NCBI GenBank assembly: GCA_018066175.1
Contig: JAGHRV010000003.1
Location: 1-43,537, forward strand
Direction of reading: 5' to 3'
Length of the DNA stretch: 43,537 nucleotides
Source of the DNA: Candidatus Colicola equi
GTDB taxonomy: Bacteria > Bacteroidota > Bacteroidia > Bacteroidales > Paludibacteraceae
The position numbers and the translations under genes are program-made. Under the pieces are notes generated by a model. That model was not told the origin of the DNA. It did no database searches and worked only from the letters and a program-made list of their open reading frames with translations. Positions 1 through 8,608 of this stretch are shown piece by piece (position 1 is the first letter of the stretch; every line of letters begins with the position of its first letter).

Positions 1-55
1 GTCCTGCGGTAAACAATTAATTTATATCATTTATAACCAATTAAAATTTACAATT

Positions 56-184
56 ATGAAGTACCAATGTGTATGTGGGTACATCTACGACGAAGCGGTC
101 GAACCCATCCGATTCAATGACCTTCCCAAGGATTGGAAATGCCCGATATGTGGCGCTGGTAAAGATGCCTTTACCCCTCTGTAA
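56..184 (+). CDS. short rubredoxin with a CxC first metal knuckle
   Basis: Encodes 42 residues, too short for most ORF filters. It reads [12 protein letters not shown], an acidic segment, [19 protein letters not shown], which is the rubredoxin pattern (one iron held by four cysteines, single-electron carrier). The second knuckle is the normal CPxCG (C29, C32) but the first is C5-V-C7-G-Y, one residue shorter than the usual CxxCGY. The loop between the knuckles is about 22 residues rather than about 30, as in known short rubredoxins. ATG at 56 is the only plausible start. It lies 48 bases before ferritin and in line with superoxide dismutase, which suggests electron transfer in oxygen or iron stress. 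The family is clear; the altered knuckle makes iron binding uncertain. Confidence 0.88.
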   Translation: MKYQCVCGYIYDEAVEPIRFNDLPKDWKCPICGAGKDAFTPL

Positions 185-232
185 TCAATCTCTGATTGCC
201 ATTAAACTAACCATTTTTAAACCTTAACTTTT

Positions 233-730
233 ATGATTTCAAAGAAACTTTCTGCGGCTATTAATGCCCAAATCAATGCTGAACTGTGGTCCTCATACCT
301 CTATCTGAGTATGTCTAATTGGTGCCAAAGTGCCAACTACGAAGGTATGGCACATTGGTTCCGTCTGCAAGCTCGAGAGGAACAGGACCACGCTGATATT
401 TTTTCCCGTTACTTGGTTCAACAGGGTGACAAGGTCATCCTGCAACCTATTAATGCAGTCCCGAACGAGTGGGGAAGTCCAGTGGACCTCTTTATTGATG
501 CGCTTAGACATGAAGAAAAAGTGTCTAAACTGATTGCCCAACTGATGAAAATGGCTGTACAGGAGGAAGATTTTACTACGCAAAGTCGCTTGCTGTACTT
601 CATTGATGAACAGGTAGAAGAGGAAGACTCCTTCCGTACTATCGTGGCTGAATTACAACAAATCGGAGCATGTGAGTGCGGCTGCGGTTTACGTATGCTG
701 GACGATAAACTCCATCAACGTGCTAACTGA
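233..730 (+). CDS. ftnA: non-heme ferritin
   Basis: Encodes a 165-residue bacterial ferritin, the subunit of the cytosolic 24-mer that oxidises Fe(II) at a di-iron centre and stores it as ferric mineral. Ferroxidase ligands are in the expected places: E17, E50 and H53 (AREEQDHA), E94 (RHEEK), with E126, Q127 and E130 in the last long helix. Length and helix order match E. coli FtnA. The loop before the final helix is unusual: it reads IGACECGCGLRMLD, giving three alternating cysteines (C147, C149, C151) where family members usually have none. The neighbours, rubredoxin upstream and superoxide dismutase downstream, support a role in iron and oxygen stress. Confidence 0.96.
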   Translation: MISKKLSAAINAQINAELWSSYLYLSMSNWCQSANYEGMAHWFRLQAREEQDHADIFSRYLVQQGDKVILQPINAVPNEWGSPVDLFIDALRHEEKVSKLIAQLMKMAVQEEDFTTQSRLLYFIDEQVEEEDSFRTIVAELQQIGACECGCGLRMLDDKLHQRAN

Positions 731-765
731 CAACTGAGTACTGAACACTGACAACTGATTACTGA
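727..765. repeat. imperfect tandem repeat at the ftnA-sod junction
   Basis: An 18-base segment beginning CTGACAACTGA at 727-744 recurs at 748-765 with one mismatch, a period of 21 bases. The first copy contains the ferritin stop codon and the second ends three bases before the sod ATG. It fills the whole intergenic linker. Confidence 0.85.
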
Positions 766-767
766 TT

Positions 768-1403
768 ATGAATCCATTATTTATTCTTCCTTTACTGGGA
801 TATAACTTCGGTGATGTAGCACCTGTTATGAGTGCAGCTACGATTGAAACCCATTACACCAAACATGCTCAGGCGTATTTTGATAACCTCAACCGTTTAG
901 TGCCGGGTACTGAATGGGATAATGCTTCTGGTAAAAGGTCCTTGGAAGATATCGCCCGCGAGGCGACTACGGGACCTATTGCTCAGAATGCCGGTCAGGC
1001 TTGGAATCATGTTATGTTCTTTGAGCAGTTCCGTCCAGCGTCTCAGCCCAATCAGCCTTCAGATGATCTGCTTGCGTTAATTAACCAATCGTTTGGGTCG
1101 TTGGAAGGGCTACGTGCTGAGTTCAAGCAGGCTGCTACCTCCCTTTTTGGCAGTGGCTGGGTGTGGCTTGTCATGGATGCCGAAGGTGCTTCCGAGCATG
1201 CCAATACTACCTCCGGTGATAGACGGCTATTCATTCAAAAGTGCTATAATGACGATAATCCATTGCGTCACGGACTCAAACCGATTTTAGTGGCTGATGT
1301 ATGGGAGCACGCTTATTACTTGGACTATCGCAATCGCCGTGGCGATTATATTGATAACTTGTGGCAAGCCATTAACTGGCAAGTCATCGCCGATAGACTA
1401 TAG
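768..1403 (+). CDS. sodB: superoxide dismutase (Fe/Mn family)
   Basis: Encodes a 211-residue cytosolic Fe/Mn superoxide dismutase that converts superoxide to oxygen and hydrogen peroxide. Metal ligands are H29 (ETHYTKH), H81 (WNHVMFF), and D177 and H181 in DVWEHAYYLDYRN. The gateway tyrosine is Y37. The second helix reads NHVMFFEQF where many family members have NHxFYF, a mild variation. Metal choice cannot be told from sequence. The start at 768 is immediately preceded by the second copy of a tandem repeat. It is probably cotranscribed with ferritin (37-base gap) and is followed by a strong terminator. Confidence 0.95.
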   Translation: MNPLFILPLLGYNFGDVAPVMSAATIETHYTKHAQAYFDNLNRLVPGTEWDNASGKRSLEDIAREATTGPIAQNAGQAWNHVMFFEQFRPASQPNQPSDDLLALINQSFGSLEGLRAEFKQAATSLFGSGWVWLVMDAEGASEHANTTSGDRRLFIQKCYNDDNPLRHGLKPILVADVWEHAYYLDYRNRRGDYIDNLWQAINWQVIADRL

Positions 1404-1440
1404 GTCTTGGTGGAGCCTCCTGACGCTCTGGTAAATAAAA

Positions 1441-1476
1441 AATGGCAATTTCTTCACGAAGTTGCCATTTTTTTTT
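1441..1476 (+). terminator. intrinsic terminator after sod
   Basis: AATGGCAATTTC (1441-1452) pairs with GAAGTTGCCATT (1458-1469) around a five-base loop, one G-U pair, followed by a run of Ts to 1476. The T-run supplies the TTT of the next promoter's -33 element. Confidence 0.92.
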
Positions 1477-1505
1477 GCACATATGGAAAAAAAGTATTAC
1501 CTTTG
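1474..1505 (+). promoter_or_regulatory. Bacteroidota promoter for the ABC-2 permeases
   Basis: TTTG at 1474-1477, 20-base spacer, TACCTTTG at 1498-1505. Predicted start of transcription is near 1510-1512, only a few bases before the ATG at 1515. Confidence 0.88.
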
Positions 1506-1514
1506 CAGCGCGAA

Positions 1515-2402
1515 ATGAGAAATGAGAAAGAAAATATACCGGAGGCCTCCAAGCACTATTGGAATATCCAGATTTCGCCTAAGGATCACCTTCTGACATT
1601 GGATTGGAAGGAGATGTGGCGGTATCGTGATATGTATTGGCTGTTCGTGATGCGCTCGTTCAAAACTGCCTATAAACAGACTATATTAGGTCCATTGTGG
1701 TTCCTTATCACACCTGTTTTGTCGGTTATCGTGTATGTGGCGGTGTTTGGCGGTATCGCTAATATCCCTACGGATGGCGTTCCGCCGGCTTTGTTCTACC
1801 TGTTAGGCATATCGGTGTGGGGCTATTTCGCTTCATGTCTTAGCAGCACCGGTAACTCGTTCGTGAGCAATGCCGATATATTTGGTAAGGTCTATTTCCC
1901 TCGTCTGATTATGCCTTTGGTGGCGGTGACGGTGAATGTACTCAGTTTCCTTATCCAGTTGGCCATTTTCTTTGCCTTCTATATCTACTACCGTATCTAT
2001 CCTATGGAAGGTATGGCGTTGCAGATGCATTGGCATGTCCTATTATTCCCCATTCTGATGTTTATCTTAGCCATGATGGCAGTGGGATTCGGTATGATTG
2101 TGTCTAGTATGACCACTAAGTACCGCGACCTGCAAATAGCCTTCGCTAAAATCATCAGTCTATGGGTTTATATCACACCGGTTATCTATCCGTTATCCAT
2201 GGTAACTAACCCTAAACTGCACTTAGCCATGTCCCTTAACCCCGTTACACCTATCATCGAGGCTATCAAGTACTCGCTGCTGGGAGTAGGGCAGTTCTCA
2301 TGGCTGTGGCTGGGCTATTCGGTGCTGATGACCGCTATTTTGCTTATTATAGGCTTAATGCTATTCAATAAAGTACAAAAATCGTTTATGGATACAGTGT
2401 AG
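1515..2402 (+). CDS. ABC-2 type exporter permease (Wzm-like), first paralogue
   Basis: Encodes a 295-residue integral inner-membrane permease of the ABC-2 family used for export of polysaccharides or similar substrates. The cytosolic N-terminus ends with YKQTILGPLWFLITP, the usual amphipathic entry of Wzm/TagG-type permeases. About six membrane segments follow (roughly residues 70-95, 105-125, 145-175, 180-215, 225-250, 265-288), with FGKVYFPRLIMPL and SSMTTKYRDL loops typical of the family. ATG at 1515 is chosen because the promoter and terminator lie directly upstream; a longer reading frame opening at a TTG near 1407 would run through both. It is a clear paralogue of the next gene. No ATP-binding partner is encoded nearby. 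Confidence 0.9.
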   Translation: MRNEKENIPEASKHYWNIQISPKDHLLTLDWKEMWRYRDMYWLFVMRSFKTAYKQTILGPLWFLITPVLSVIVYVAVFGGIANIPTDGVPPALFYLLGISVWGYFASCLSSTGNSFVSNADIFGKVYFPRLIMPLVAVTVNVLSFLIQLAIFFAFYIYYRIYPMEGMALQMHWHVLLFPILMFILAMMAVGFGMIVSSMTTKYRDLQIAFAKIISLWVYITPVIYPLSMVTNPKLHLAMSLNPVTPIIEAIKYSLLGVGQFSWLWLGYSVLMTAILLIIGLMLFNKVQKSFMDTV

Positions 2403-2442
2403 GGGGGCGTAGAGCGTTGAACGTTTAGCGTTTAGAGTTGTT

Positions 2443-2496
2443 TATTGTATATTGCATATTGCATATTGCATATTGTATATTGCTAATTGCTAATTG
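2443..2496. repeat. 7-bp tandem repeat before the second permease
   Basis: About 7.7 copies of a heptamer (TATTGCA with variants TATTGTA, TATTGCT, AATTGCT) run right up to the ATG at 2497. The preceding 2403-2440 is also degenerate repeat (GCGTTTAG-like units). Confidence 0.93.
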
Positions 2497-3375
2497 ATGA
2501 TAGATAAAGATATAAATAGTACTGAGGTGCCTAATGGCACCTGGACGACGGTGATTTCGCCGAAGGAGCGTCATCGTGGTTTAGGGCTGAAGGAGGTTTG
2601 GCAGAAGCGGTATCTGTTGTGGCTCTTTGTGAAAAGAGACATAACGGTGCAGTTCAAACAAACCATCTTCGGTATGGGCTGGTACTTCATCTCGCCGCTT
2701 TTCTCTACGATTATCTATATGGTGGTGTTTGGACGCATCGCCTCTATTCCTACCGACGATATTCCGCAGCCGATTTTCTACCTGAGTGGCGTATGTCTAT
2801 GGGAGTATTTCTCGTTATGTCTAACATCTGTCTCTACTACTTTCCAAACCAATTCAGGACTATTTGGTAAGGTCTATTTCCCCAGATTAGTTACGCCTTT
2901 ATCCGTTTGTATAGGTAAACTCTTCCGTTTTGGATTGCAACTCAGTACATTCGTTATTGTCTATATCTACTTTGTGCTACGTGGAGTGCATCTATGCCCC
3001 AACTGGTACCTGCTGCTCTTCCCCGTTATCGTGGCTTGTATGATAGGCATAGCCATGGGATTAGGATTGATGGTATCCAGTATGACCACTAAGTACAAGG
3101 ATCTAGTGAATTTCTTCCCGACCTTTGTATCACTATGGATGTACGCCACACCTATCGTCTATCCGCTCAGTTACGTCACTAATCCCACCTTGCATCAAGT
3201 GATGCTGCTCAATCCCATGACCCCGCTCGTGGAAGCCTTCAAATACGGCGCTTTCGGTGCAGGATCATTCTCATGGATGAGCTTCGGTTATGCGGTGCTA
3301 TGCACAATCGTCTTACTCGTGATAGGTATAGCGATGTTCAATCGCAAGCAGAAATTCTTTATTGACACTATCTAA
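2497..3375 (+). CDS. ABC-2 type exporter permease (Wzm-like), second paralogue
   Basis: Encodes a 292-residue membrane protein closely related to the preceding gene: shared ISPKE entry, FKQTIFGMGWYFISP, FGKVYFPRLVTPL, SSMTTKYKDL, ATPIVYPLSYVTNP and the same KQKFFIDTI-like end. Six membrane segments are visible. The two permeases probably form a heterodimeric transmembrane channel that needs an ATPase encoded elsewhere. ATG at 2497 directly follows a heptamer repeat; a TTG one codon earlier (2494) is also open. No own promoter is seen in the 94-base linker, so cotranscription with the first permease is likely. The substrate is unknown; O-antigen-like glycan is only a family-based guess. Confidence 0.9.
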   Translation: MIDKDINSTEVPNGTWTTVISPKERHRGLGLKEVWQKRYLLWLFVKRDITVQFKQTIFGMGWYFISPLFSTIIYMVVFGRIASIPTDDIPQPIFYLSGVCLWEYFSLCLTSVSTTFQTNSGLFGKVYFPRLVTPLSVCIGKLFRFGLQLSTFVIVYIYFVLRGVHLCPNWYLLLFPVIVACMIGIAMGLGLMVSSMTTKYKDLVNFFPTFVSLWMYATPIVYPLSYVTNPTLHQVMLLNPMTPLVEAFKYGAFGAGSFSWMSFGYAVLCTIVLLVIGIAMFNRKQKFFIDTI

Positions 3376-3380
3376 TCGCT

Positions 3381-4568
3381 TTGCCGGAGTATTTACTACA
3401 TTATATTTGGCAGCAAGGACTCTTTCTTGCCTATCCTCAAACCACTACTGATGGTCGTTCGGTAGAGGTGCTTTCTACAGGTCGGCATAACCATGATGCC
3501 GGTCCGGATTTCACGGATGTACACTTGCGCATAGATGGTGTAGATCTGTATGGTCAGATTGAGATTCACGTCGCATCGTCGGATTGGCATCGTCATCATC
3601 ACGATACCGACCCTGCTTACGACCATATCCTGCTGCATGTAGTGCGCAAGGCCGATAAAGAGGTGTTTAACTCGCAAGGGCAGCCGGTGCCTCAACTCGA
3701 ATTGACCTATGACGAGAAAGACTATGTCGGTCACTTGCTGCATGATGCCATGCTGATGGATTCGGCTTGGGCTACGCATCGCTGCGCTCAGTCGATATTG
3801 ACCGATCCGTCGCTGATTACCATGGGATGGAAGCAGACGCTGTTGGAAAGACGACTGCAATGCAAAACCGAGTCGATTGAACGGCTACTAACGGTATCGC
3901 ATAATGATTGGAACACCGCTTTCTATGTGTCACTTGCGCACGCGTGCGGGTTTCATATTAATGGTGTACCCATGGAGATGTTAGCTTTGGCTACACCCTT
4001 GTCCGTGCTGTATAAGCACCGCTCTTCTTTGGAACAACTGTCGGCTATTTTGTTAGGACAGGCAGGAGTATTAGACCCCAACGATCCGCGCTATCGTGAA
4101 TATACGTTCCTACGCACTAAGTTTGGACTGACCCCCATCAATCCTACTTTATGGAAGCATAGCCGCATGCGCCCCATCTCGCATCCTGCCGTTAGAGTGC
4201 AACAACTGGCGATTATCATTCATGATACGGAGTTCCTTTTCAGTCAATGTATGGAAACCAAAGACGTAGATACCTTACGCTCTTTCTTCCAATCCTCCGG
4301 AATGGGCAAGAGCAGCGTAGACGGACTCATCATCAATACCGTGGCACCCTTCCTGTATGCTCGCGGACAAAAGACGCAGGCAATGCACCTGCTGCATGCG
4401 CTGCCGGCTGAGTCCAATCGAATCATACGACAATGGCAAACACTGGGTCAGACCGTTACGGATGCTTTTGATTCGCAAGCTCTGATCCATCTCTATACCA
4501 CATGCTGCGAACAAGGGCAATGCTCCTCGTGCGCAGTGTGGTCAGAGTCAGTAATTAAACAATCTTAG
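3381..4568 (+). CDS. DUF2851 family protein, TTG start
   Basis: Encodes 395 residues of the Bacteroidota DUF2851 family, whose function is unknown. The family N-terminal block is seen: [13 protein letters not shown], then [26 protein letters not shown] and [18 protein letters not shown], with many conserved His and Asp residues that look like a metal or nuclease-type site (inference). The C-terminus carries [13 protein letters not shown], the family's cysteine cluster. No ATG or GTG fits; translation from TTG at 3381 gives the start expected for the family, five bases after the upstream permease stop. Its end overlaps the convergent gcvT by 14 bases. Confidence 0.87.
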   Translation: MPEYLLHYIWQQGLFLAYPQTTTDGRSVEVLSTGRHNHDAGPDFTDVHLRIDGVDLYGQIEIHVASSDWHRHHHDTDPAYDHILLHVVRKADKEVFNSQGQPVPQLELTYDEKDYVGHLLHDAMLMDSAWATHRCAQSILTDPSLITMGWKQTLLERRLQCKTESIERLLTVSHNDWNTAFYVSLAHACGFHINGVPMEMLALATPLSVLYKHRSSLEQLSAILLGQAGVLDPNDPRYREYTFLRTKFGLTPINPTLWKHSRMRPISHPAVRVQQLAIIIHDTEFLFSQCMETKDVDTLRSFFQSSGMGKSSVDGLIINTVAPFLYARGQKTQAMHLLHALPAESNRIIRQWQTLGQTVTDAFDSQALIHLYTTCCEQGQCSSCAVWSESVIKQS

Positions 4569-5634
4569 CGGGAATGAGTTTCTCGCGGATATTGATGTAG
4601 ATAGTCGTATCTTTAGCCGCAAAGGCTTTCTGAACATATCCCATACCAATACCCACTTTGGTGGTAGGCAACATGATACCGGAGGTAACGTGACCAATCT
4701 CGTGACCTTCTGCATCGCAGATAGGATAACCGTTACGAGGAATAGCACGCTCCTGCATCTCAAAATGCACCAACTTACGGGTTATGCCTTCGGCTTTTTG
4801 CTTGAGCAAATACTCCTTATCAATAAAGTCCTTGGCATCAAACTTGGTAATCCAGCCTAATCCTGCCTCTAATGGTGAAGTGGTATCATCGATGTCATGA
4901 CCGTATAGGCAGTACCATTTCTCCAAGCGCAAACTATCTCGAGCACCTAAGCCAATGGGGGCTAACCCAAATTCCTTACCTACTTCAAACAAAGCATTCC
5001 AAATCTGAATACCATCTTCTTTCTTGAAGTACAACTCAAAGCCTCCGGCTCCGGTATAACCTGTGTTACTGAGTATAACGCCCTGAATACCGGCAAAGGA
5101 CCATTCACGGAAAGCATAATAAGGAATGGCACTTAAATCGGCATCCGTCAAGCGTTGTAATAACTCAGTGGCCTTAGGACCCTGAACGGCTAATTGACCG
5201 TATTTATCCGAAGCATTTTCTAAGGTCAGACCTTGCGGATAACGCTTAGCCTGCTCGGTGCACCATGCCCAGTCCTTATCTATATTGCCGGCATTAACAA
5301 CCAATAAGTACTTAGTCGTGGAGTATTTATATATAATAAGGTCATCTACAATACCGCCCTTGCCATTGGGGAAACATGTATATTGCGCCTTACCTGCATC
5401 TAATTTAGATACATCGTTGGTGGTGATGTACTGCAAGAAATCCAGGGCCTTCTCGCCCTTAACCCAGAACTCACCCATGTGACTAACATCAAATACACCT
5501 ACGCCCTCACGAACGATACGGTGCTCCTCCTGAATCCCCGTCGGGTACTGGATAGGCATATTAAAACCTGCAAACTCGGCCATGCGGGCTCCGAGTGAAA
5601 TGTGAATGTCTGTAAATGGAGTTGTTTTTAACAT
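4555..5634 (-). CDS. gcvT: aminomethyltransferase, glycine cleavage T protein
   Basis: Encodes a 359-residue GcvT, which transfers the methylene carbon of aminomethyl-lipoyl H protein to tetrahydrofolate and releases ammonia, in the cytosol. Family blocks are clear: [20 protein letters not shown] near the start, [43 protein letters not shown] and [22 protein letters not shown]. Length is normal. GcvH and GcvP are not in the window; a dihydrolipoamide dehydrogenase (possible L protein) lies 19 kb away. It follows the hydroxyacid dehydrogenase by 19 bases on the same strand, so the two are probably one operon. Its 3' end overlaps the convergent DUF2851 gene. Confidence 0.97.
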   Translation of the reverse strand: MLKTTPFTDIHISLGARMAEFAGFNMPIQYPTGIQEEHRIVREGVGVFDVSHMGEFWVKGEKALDFLQYITTNDVSKLDAGKAQYTCFPNGKGGIVDDLIIYKYSTTKYLLVVNAGNIDKDWAWCTEQAKRYPQGLTLENASDKYGQLAVQGPKATELLQRLTDADLSAIPYYAFREWSFAGIQGVILSNTGYTGAGGFELYFKKEDGIQIWNALFEVGKEFGLAPIGLGARDSLRLEKWYCLYGHDIDDTTSPLEAGLGWITKFDAKDFIDKEYLLKQKAEGITRKLVHFEMQERAIPRNGYPICDAEGHEIGHVTSGIMLPTTKVGIGMGYVQKAFAAKDTTIYINIREKLIPAKIV

Positions 5635-5653
5635 AGTATAGAAAATTTAGTTG

Positions 5654-6559
5654 TTATAATACAATATTCATATCTTGTTCCCTGCCGTCTATAAACGCCA
5701 ATATATTGTCGCTCACGTTCTCGCACATAGCGATTCGTCCTTCCCACGTGCCTGTGCCTACATGCGGTGAAAGCACTACATTGGGCATCGTTAATAATTC
5801 AGGGGATACGGCAGGTTCATGTTCATATACATCCATAGCAGCTCCGGCAATCACACCTTGCTGCAAGGCTCGCACCAGGGCTTGTTCGTCTATATGCGCC
5901 CCGCGAGCAGTATTGATAAGGTAGGCGGTGCGTTTCATCTTACTTAGTGCCACTTCGTCAATGAGATGATGCACTTGTGGCGTGTAGGGTAGGTTAAGAC
6001 TGACAAAGTCGCTTTGGGTCAGTAAATCGTCCATACTGACATACTGATAACTGCAGTCGGACTTGATATGACGGTTATGGTAGATAATGCGCATTCCAAA
6101 TGCCTCGGCTCTGCGTGCCAAAGCCATACCGATACGTCCTAATCCGATAATGCCTAATGTGCTACCATATAAAGTATGGCTTAGGTTATTCATTACCCCA
6201 AAAACGGGTGGGGTATCGGAACGCATCTGATGGTCAAGTTCCACCGTGCGTCGCGCCAAAGATAGCATCAGACTAAATGCCAATTCAGCCGTAGGTTCAA
6301 TCACCGGCTCCGGAGTGTTGGTCACGCGGATGCCACGCTCACGACATGCGTCCAAGTCAATATTATTAAATCCTACGCCAAAATTAGCCACTAATTTCAA
6401 CTGCGGCATACGTTCCAAGAGGGCCCGAGTAACAGGATAATCAAAGGTAGCAACCAATACATCAGCCTGCGGCGCAAAGTCCTCGGCTGACAGCAATTGA
6501 TGTCCGCTTAATCGCGAAAAACCTTCCCTTGGAAGAGATGTAGTAAATGCAATTATCAT
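5654..6559 (-). CDS. D-isomer 2-hydroxyacid dehydrogenase
   Basis: Encodes a 301-residue NAD(P)-dependent D-2-hydroxyacid dehydrogenase. The Rossmann dinucleotide motif GIIGLGRIGMALARR is in the middle. Catalytic residues are the arginine of INTARGAHID, the glutamate of DVYEHEPA and the histidine of LSPHVGTGT. NFGVGFNNIDLDACRERGI and TAELAFSLMLSLARR are typical of glyoxylate/hydroxypyruvate reductase-like members; substrate cannot be fixed from sequence. Placed before gcvT, a role in glycine, glyoxylate or serine carbon flow is a reasonable inference. The predicted transcript starts only a few bases before the ATG (6557-6559). Confidence 0.93.
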   Translation of the reverse strand: MIIAFTTSLPREGFSRLSGHQLLSAEDFAPQADVLVATFDYPVTRALLERMPQLKLVANFGVGFNNIDLDACRERGIRVTNTPEPVIEPTAELAFSLMLSLARRTVELDHQMRSDTPPVFGVMNNLSHTLYGSTLGIIGLGRIGMALARRAEAFGMRIIYHNRHIKSDCSYQYVSMDDLLTQSDFVSLNLPYTPQVHHLIDEVALSKMKRTAYLINTARGAHIDEQALVRALQQGVIAGAAMDVYEHEPAVSPELLTMPNVVLSPHVGTGTWEGRIAMCENVSDNILAFIDGREQDMNIVL

Positions 6560-6569
6560 AAATTGTTTG

Positions 6570-6600
6570 CAAAATTACAAAATAATTTGCATATTTCAAA
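6570..6600 (-). promoter_or_regulatory. Bacteroidota promoter for the hydroxyacid dehydrogenase
   Basis: Read on the minus strand: TTTG at 6600-6597, 19-base spacer, TAATTTTG at 6577-6570. It overlaps the divergent cdd promoter. Confidence 0.78.
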
Positions 6601-6617
6601 ATTTTTTTGTACTTTTG
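6586..6617 (+). promoter_or_regulatory. Bacteroidota promoter for cdd
   Basis: TTTG at 6586-6589 (within ATTTGCATAT), 20-base spacer, TACTTTTG at 6610-6617. The transcript would start near 6623, which rules out starts upstream of the ATG at 6637. Confidence 0.85.
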
Positions 6618-6636
6618 CGGGAAAATTCCAAATATC

Positions 6637-7119
6637 ATGAAAGAACTTAATATTAAGACCACTATTTTGTCCTATCAATGGGATGAATTATCAAAGGAAG
6701 ATCAGGAATTGTTGCAGGCTGCTAAGGATATGACCAAAAACTCATATAGTCCTTATAGCCAATTCCAAGTAGGAGCAGCAGCTCGTTTAGCTGATGGTCA
6801 TGTCGTTAAGGGATGTAACCAAGAGAATGCAGCGTATCCCAGTGGCTTATGTGCCGAGCGCACCACACTGTTTGCGGCGAATGCTAACTTTCCTACTACA
6901 CCGGTGATGTCGCTAGCTATTGCATGTCATACTCAAGGCCATTTCACCGAGAATCCGGGTGCTCCTTGTGGTGCATGTCGTCAAGTCATGCTGGAAACAG
7001 AACATCGCTACAACCAACCAATGCGCGTGCTGTTGTATGGCGAAAAAGCCACGTACGTCTTTAAGTCCGCCAGCGACCTGCTTCCGATTGGGTTCTTTGC
7101 TGAAGATTTGGAAGGATAA
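6637..7119 (+). CDS. cdd: cytidine deaminase
   Basis: Encodes a 160-residue zinc-dependent cytidine/deoxycytidine deaminase of pyrimidine salvage, giving uridine and ammonia. The active site shows C72-A-E74 (zinc ligand and proton shuttle) and P-C111-G-A-C114 (two more zinc ligands). Substrate-binding blocks SYSPYSQFQVGAA and GCNQENAAYPSGLCAER are intact. Length fits the tetrameric class. ATG at 6637 lies about 13 bases after the predicted transcription start; the reading frame is open farther upstream but that part is promoter. The next gene begins 11 bases downstream, so cdd heads an apparent operon through peptidase T and RibBA. Confidence 0.95.
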   Translation: MKELNIKTTILSYQWDELSKEDQELLQAAKDMTKNSYSPYSQFQVGAAARLADGHVVKGCNQENAAYPSGLCAERTTLFAANANFPTTPVMSLAIACHTQGHFTENPGAPCGACRQVMLETEHRYNQPMRVLLYGEKATYVFKSASDLLPIGFFAEDLEG

Positions 7120-7130
7120 CCGATTCATTC

Positions 7131-8600
7131 GTGAAAAAGCTTGATCTATACATGTTGAGGAACTTCATGGGGTTGTTCCTGCTTACCTTCATGATTTGTT
7201 GTTTCATCCTCTTGATGCAGGTGCTTTGGGCCCGCATCAACGATATCGTGGGGAAGGGTGTGGAGATAACCGTGCTATTAGAGTTCCTCGTTTATGCCGT
7301 AGCCTCTGTGGTGCCTTTGGCACTGCCTTTGGCTATTTTATTGGCCAGTTTGATGACCTTTGGTAACTTAGGTGAGAAATTCGAACTGACTGCCATGAAA
7401 AGTGCCGGAGTCAGTCTATTCCGCATTATGCGTCCCCTCACTATCTTTATTGGTATCATCTGTATAGGGGCTTATTTCTTCTCCAACTATGTGCTACCTA
7501 AGAGCCAAACTAAACTATGGGCATTGGTGTTCTCGCTAAGGCAGAAAGCACCGGAATTGGATATACCTGTAGCGGAGTTCTATTCCGGACTAAGCGGATA
7601 CAATATATACGTTGGTAAGAAAGACGTGCGGTCCGGATTATTGCACGATATCATGATCTATGATTATTCCAATGGCTTTGAGGACGCTTCGGTTACGCTA
7701 GCCGATTCCGGACGAATAGCCTTTACGGCGGATAATCAGTATATGCTGCTGCGGCTGTATAACGGCGAGAGTTTTGAGAATCTCAACCAGCAGGAACAAC
7801 GCACTCTGGATAGTCGAAACGTGCCTTATCGCCGTGAGACCTTTGGTTCCAAGCAACTGCTAATAGACTTTAATACCGAGTTCACTCGTTTTGACGAGAG
7901 TGTGATGCAAGACCAGCATGTGAGCAAGAACGTCACACAACTGCGTCAGTCCATTGATTCGGTGGGGGCACTCAGCAAAGCGCGTGCCCGCGAGCAAGGG
8001 GATCGTATGGTGAATAGCCGTTATTTCGGTCGGGAATGGTGCAGTGGACGCGAATTGAGTCCCATAGCAGAAGAGATGAAAGAGGAATATAACATCACCA
8101 ACCTGGCTACTTCATTAACTGCTTTTCAGATGCGCCAAGCCATGAATATCGCTGTGGACAAAGCGCGTGTGATGCGGGACGCTATTCAGTATAACGCAGT
8201 CATGCTGGATGATTATGACCGCTATGTGCGCAAGCATGCTATTGAGTTACATCGTAAGTTCACTCTCTCCTTTGCCTGCCTGATTTTCTTCTTTATCGGC
8301 GCTCCCTTAGGTGCGATTATTCGCAAGGGTGGATTAGGCGCTCCTATCGTCATCAGTGTAGTAATGTTCATTATCTACTACATCATTGATAATACTGGTT
8401 ATAAGATGGCTCGCGAAGCCTTGTGGCCTGTATGGCAAGGTATGTGGCTCAGTTCAGCCGTGCTTTTGCCTATCGGTGTGTTCCTGACCGTTAAGGCGGC
8501 TACTGACTCAGGACTATTCAATCCTGAAGTATGGCTCAAAGTATGGGAGAAGGTGACGACCGGCATCAAAACCAGGTATCAACAATTACGAAATAAGTAA
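7131..8600 (+). CDS. LptF/LptG family permease (YjgP/YjgQ), GTG start
   Basis: Encodes a 489-residue inner-membrane protein of the LptF/LptG family, which with LptB moves lipopolysaccharide out of the inner membrane. The family start [20 protein letters not shown] is present with a GTG start at 7131. Three membrane segments lie at about residues 12-33, 52-75 and 97-117, a long periplasmic domain follows (about 125-375), then three more segments to about 470. [19 protein letters not shown] is the cytosolic coupling region. It is longer than E. coli LptF/G (about 360) because of an enlarged periplasmic part with a charged insertion (about 280-370). Whether it acts as F or G cannot be decided. 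Confidence 0.92.
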   Translation: MKKLDLYMLRNFMGLFLLTFMICCFILLMQVLWARINDIVGKGVEITVLLEFLVYAVASVVPLALPLAILLASLMTFGNLGEKFELTAMKSAGVSLFRIMRPLTIFIGIICIGAYFFSNYVLPKSQTKLWALVFSLRQKAPELDIPVAEFYSGLSGYNIYVGKKDVRSGLLHDIMIYDYSNGFEDASVTLADSGRIAFTADNQYMLLRLYNGESFENLNQQEQRTLDSRNVPYRRETFGSKQLLIDFNTEFTRFDESVMQDQHVSKNVTQLRQSIDSVGALSKARAREQGDRMVNSRYFGREWCSGRELSPIAEEMKEEYNITNLATSLTAFQMRQAMNIAVDKARVMRDAIQYNAVMLDDYDRYVRKHAIELHRKFTLSFACLIFFFIGAPLGAIIRKGGLGAPIVISVVMFIIYYIIDNTGYKMAREALWPVWQGMWLSSAVLLPIGVFLTVKAATDSGLFNPEVWLKVWEKVTTGIKTRYQQLRNK

Positions 8601-8608
8601 TACAAGAT

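Noticed and set aside
1407..1514. N-terminal extension of the first permease from a TTG
   Set aside because: The extension crosses a perfect terminator and the promoter; translation cannot start before transcription does.
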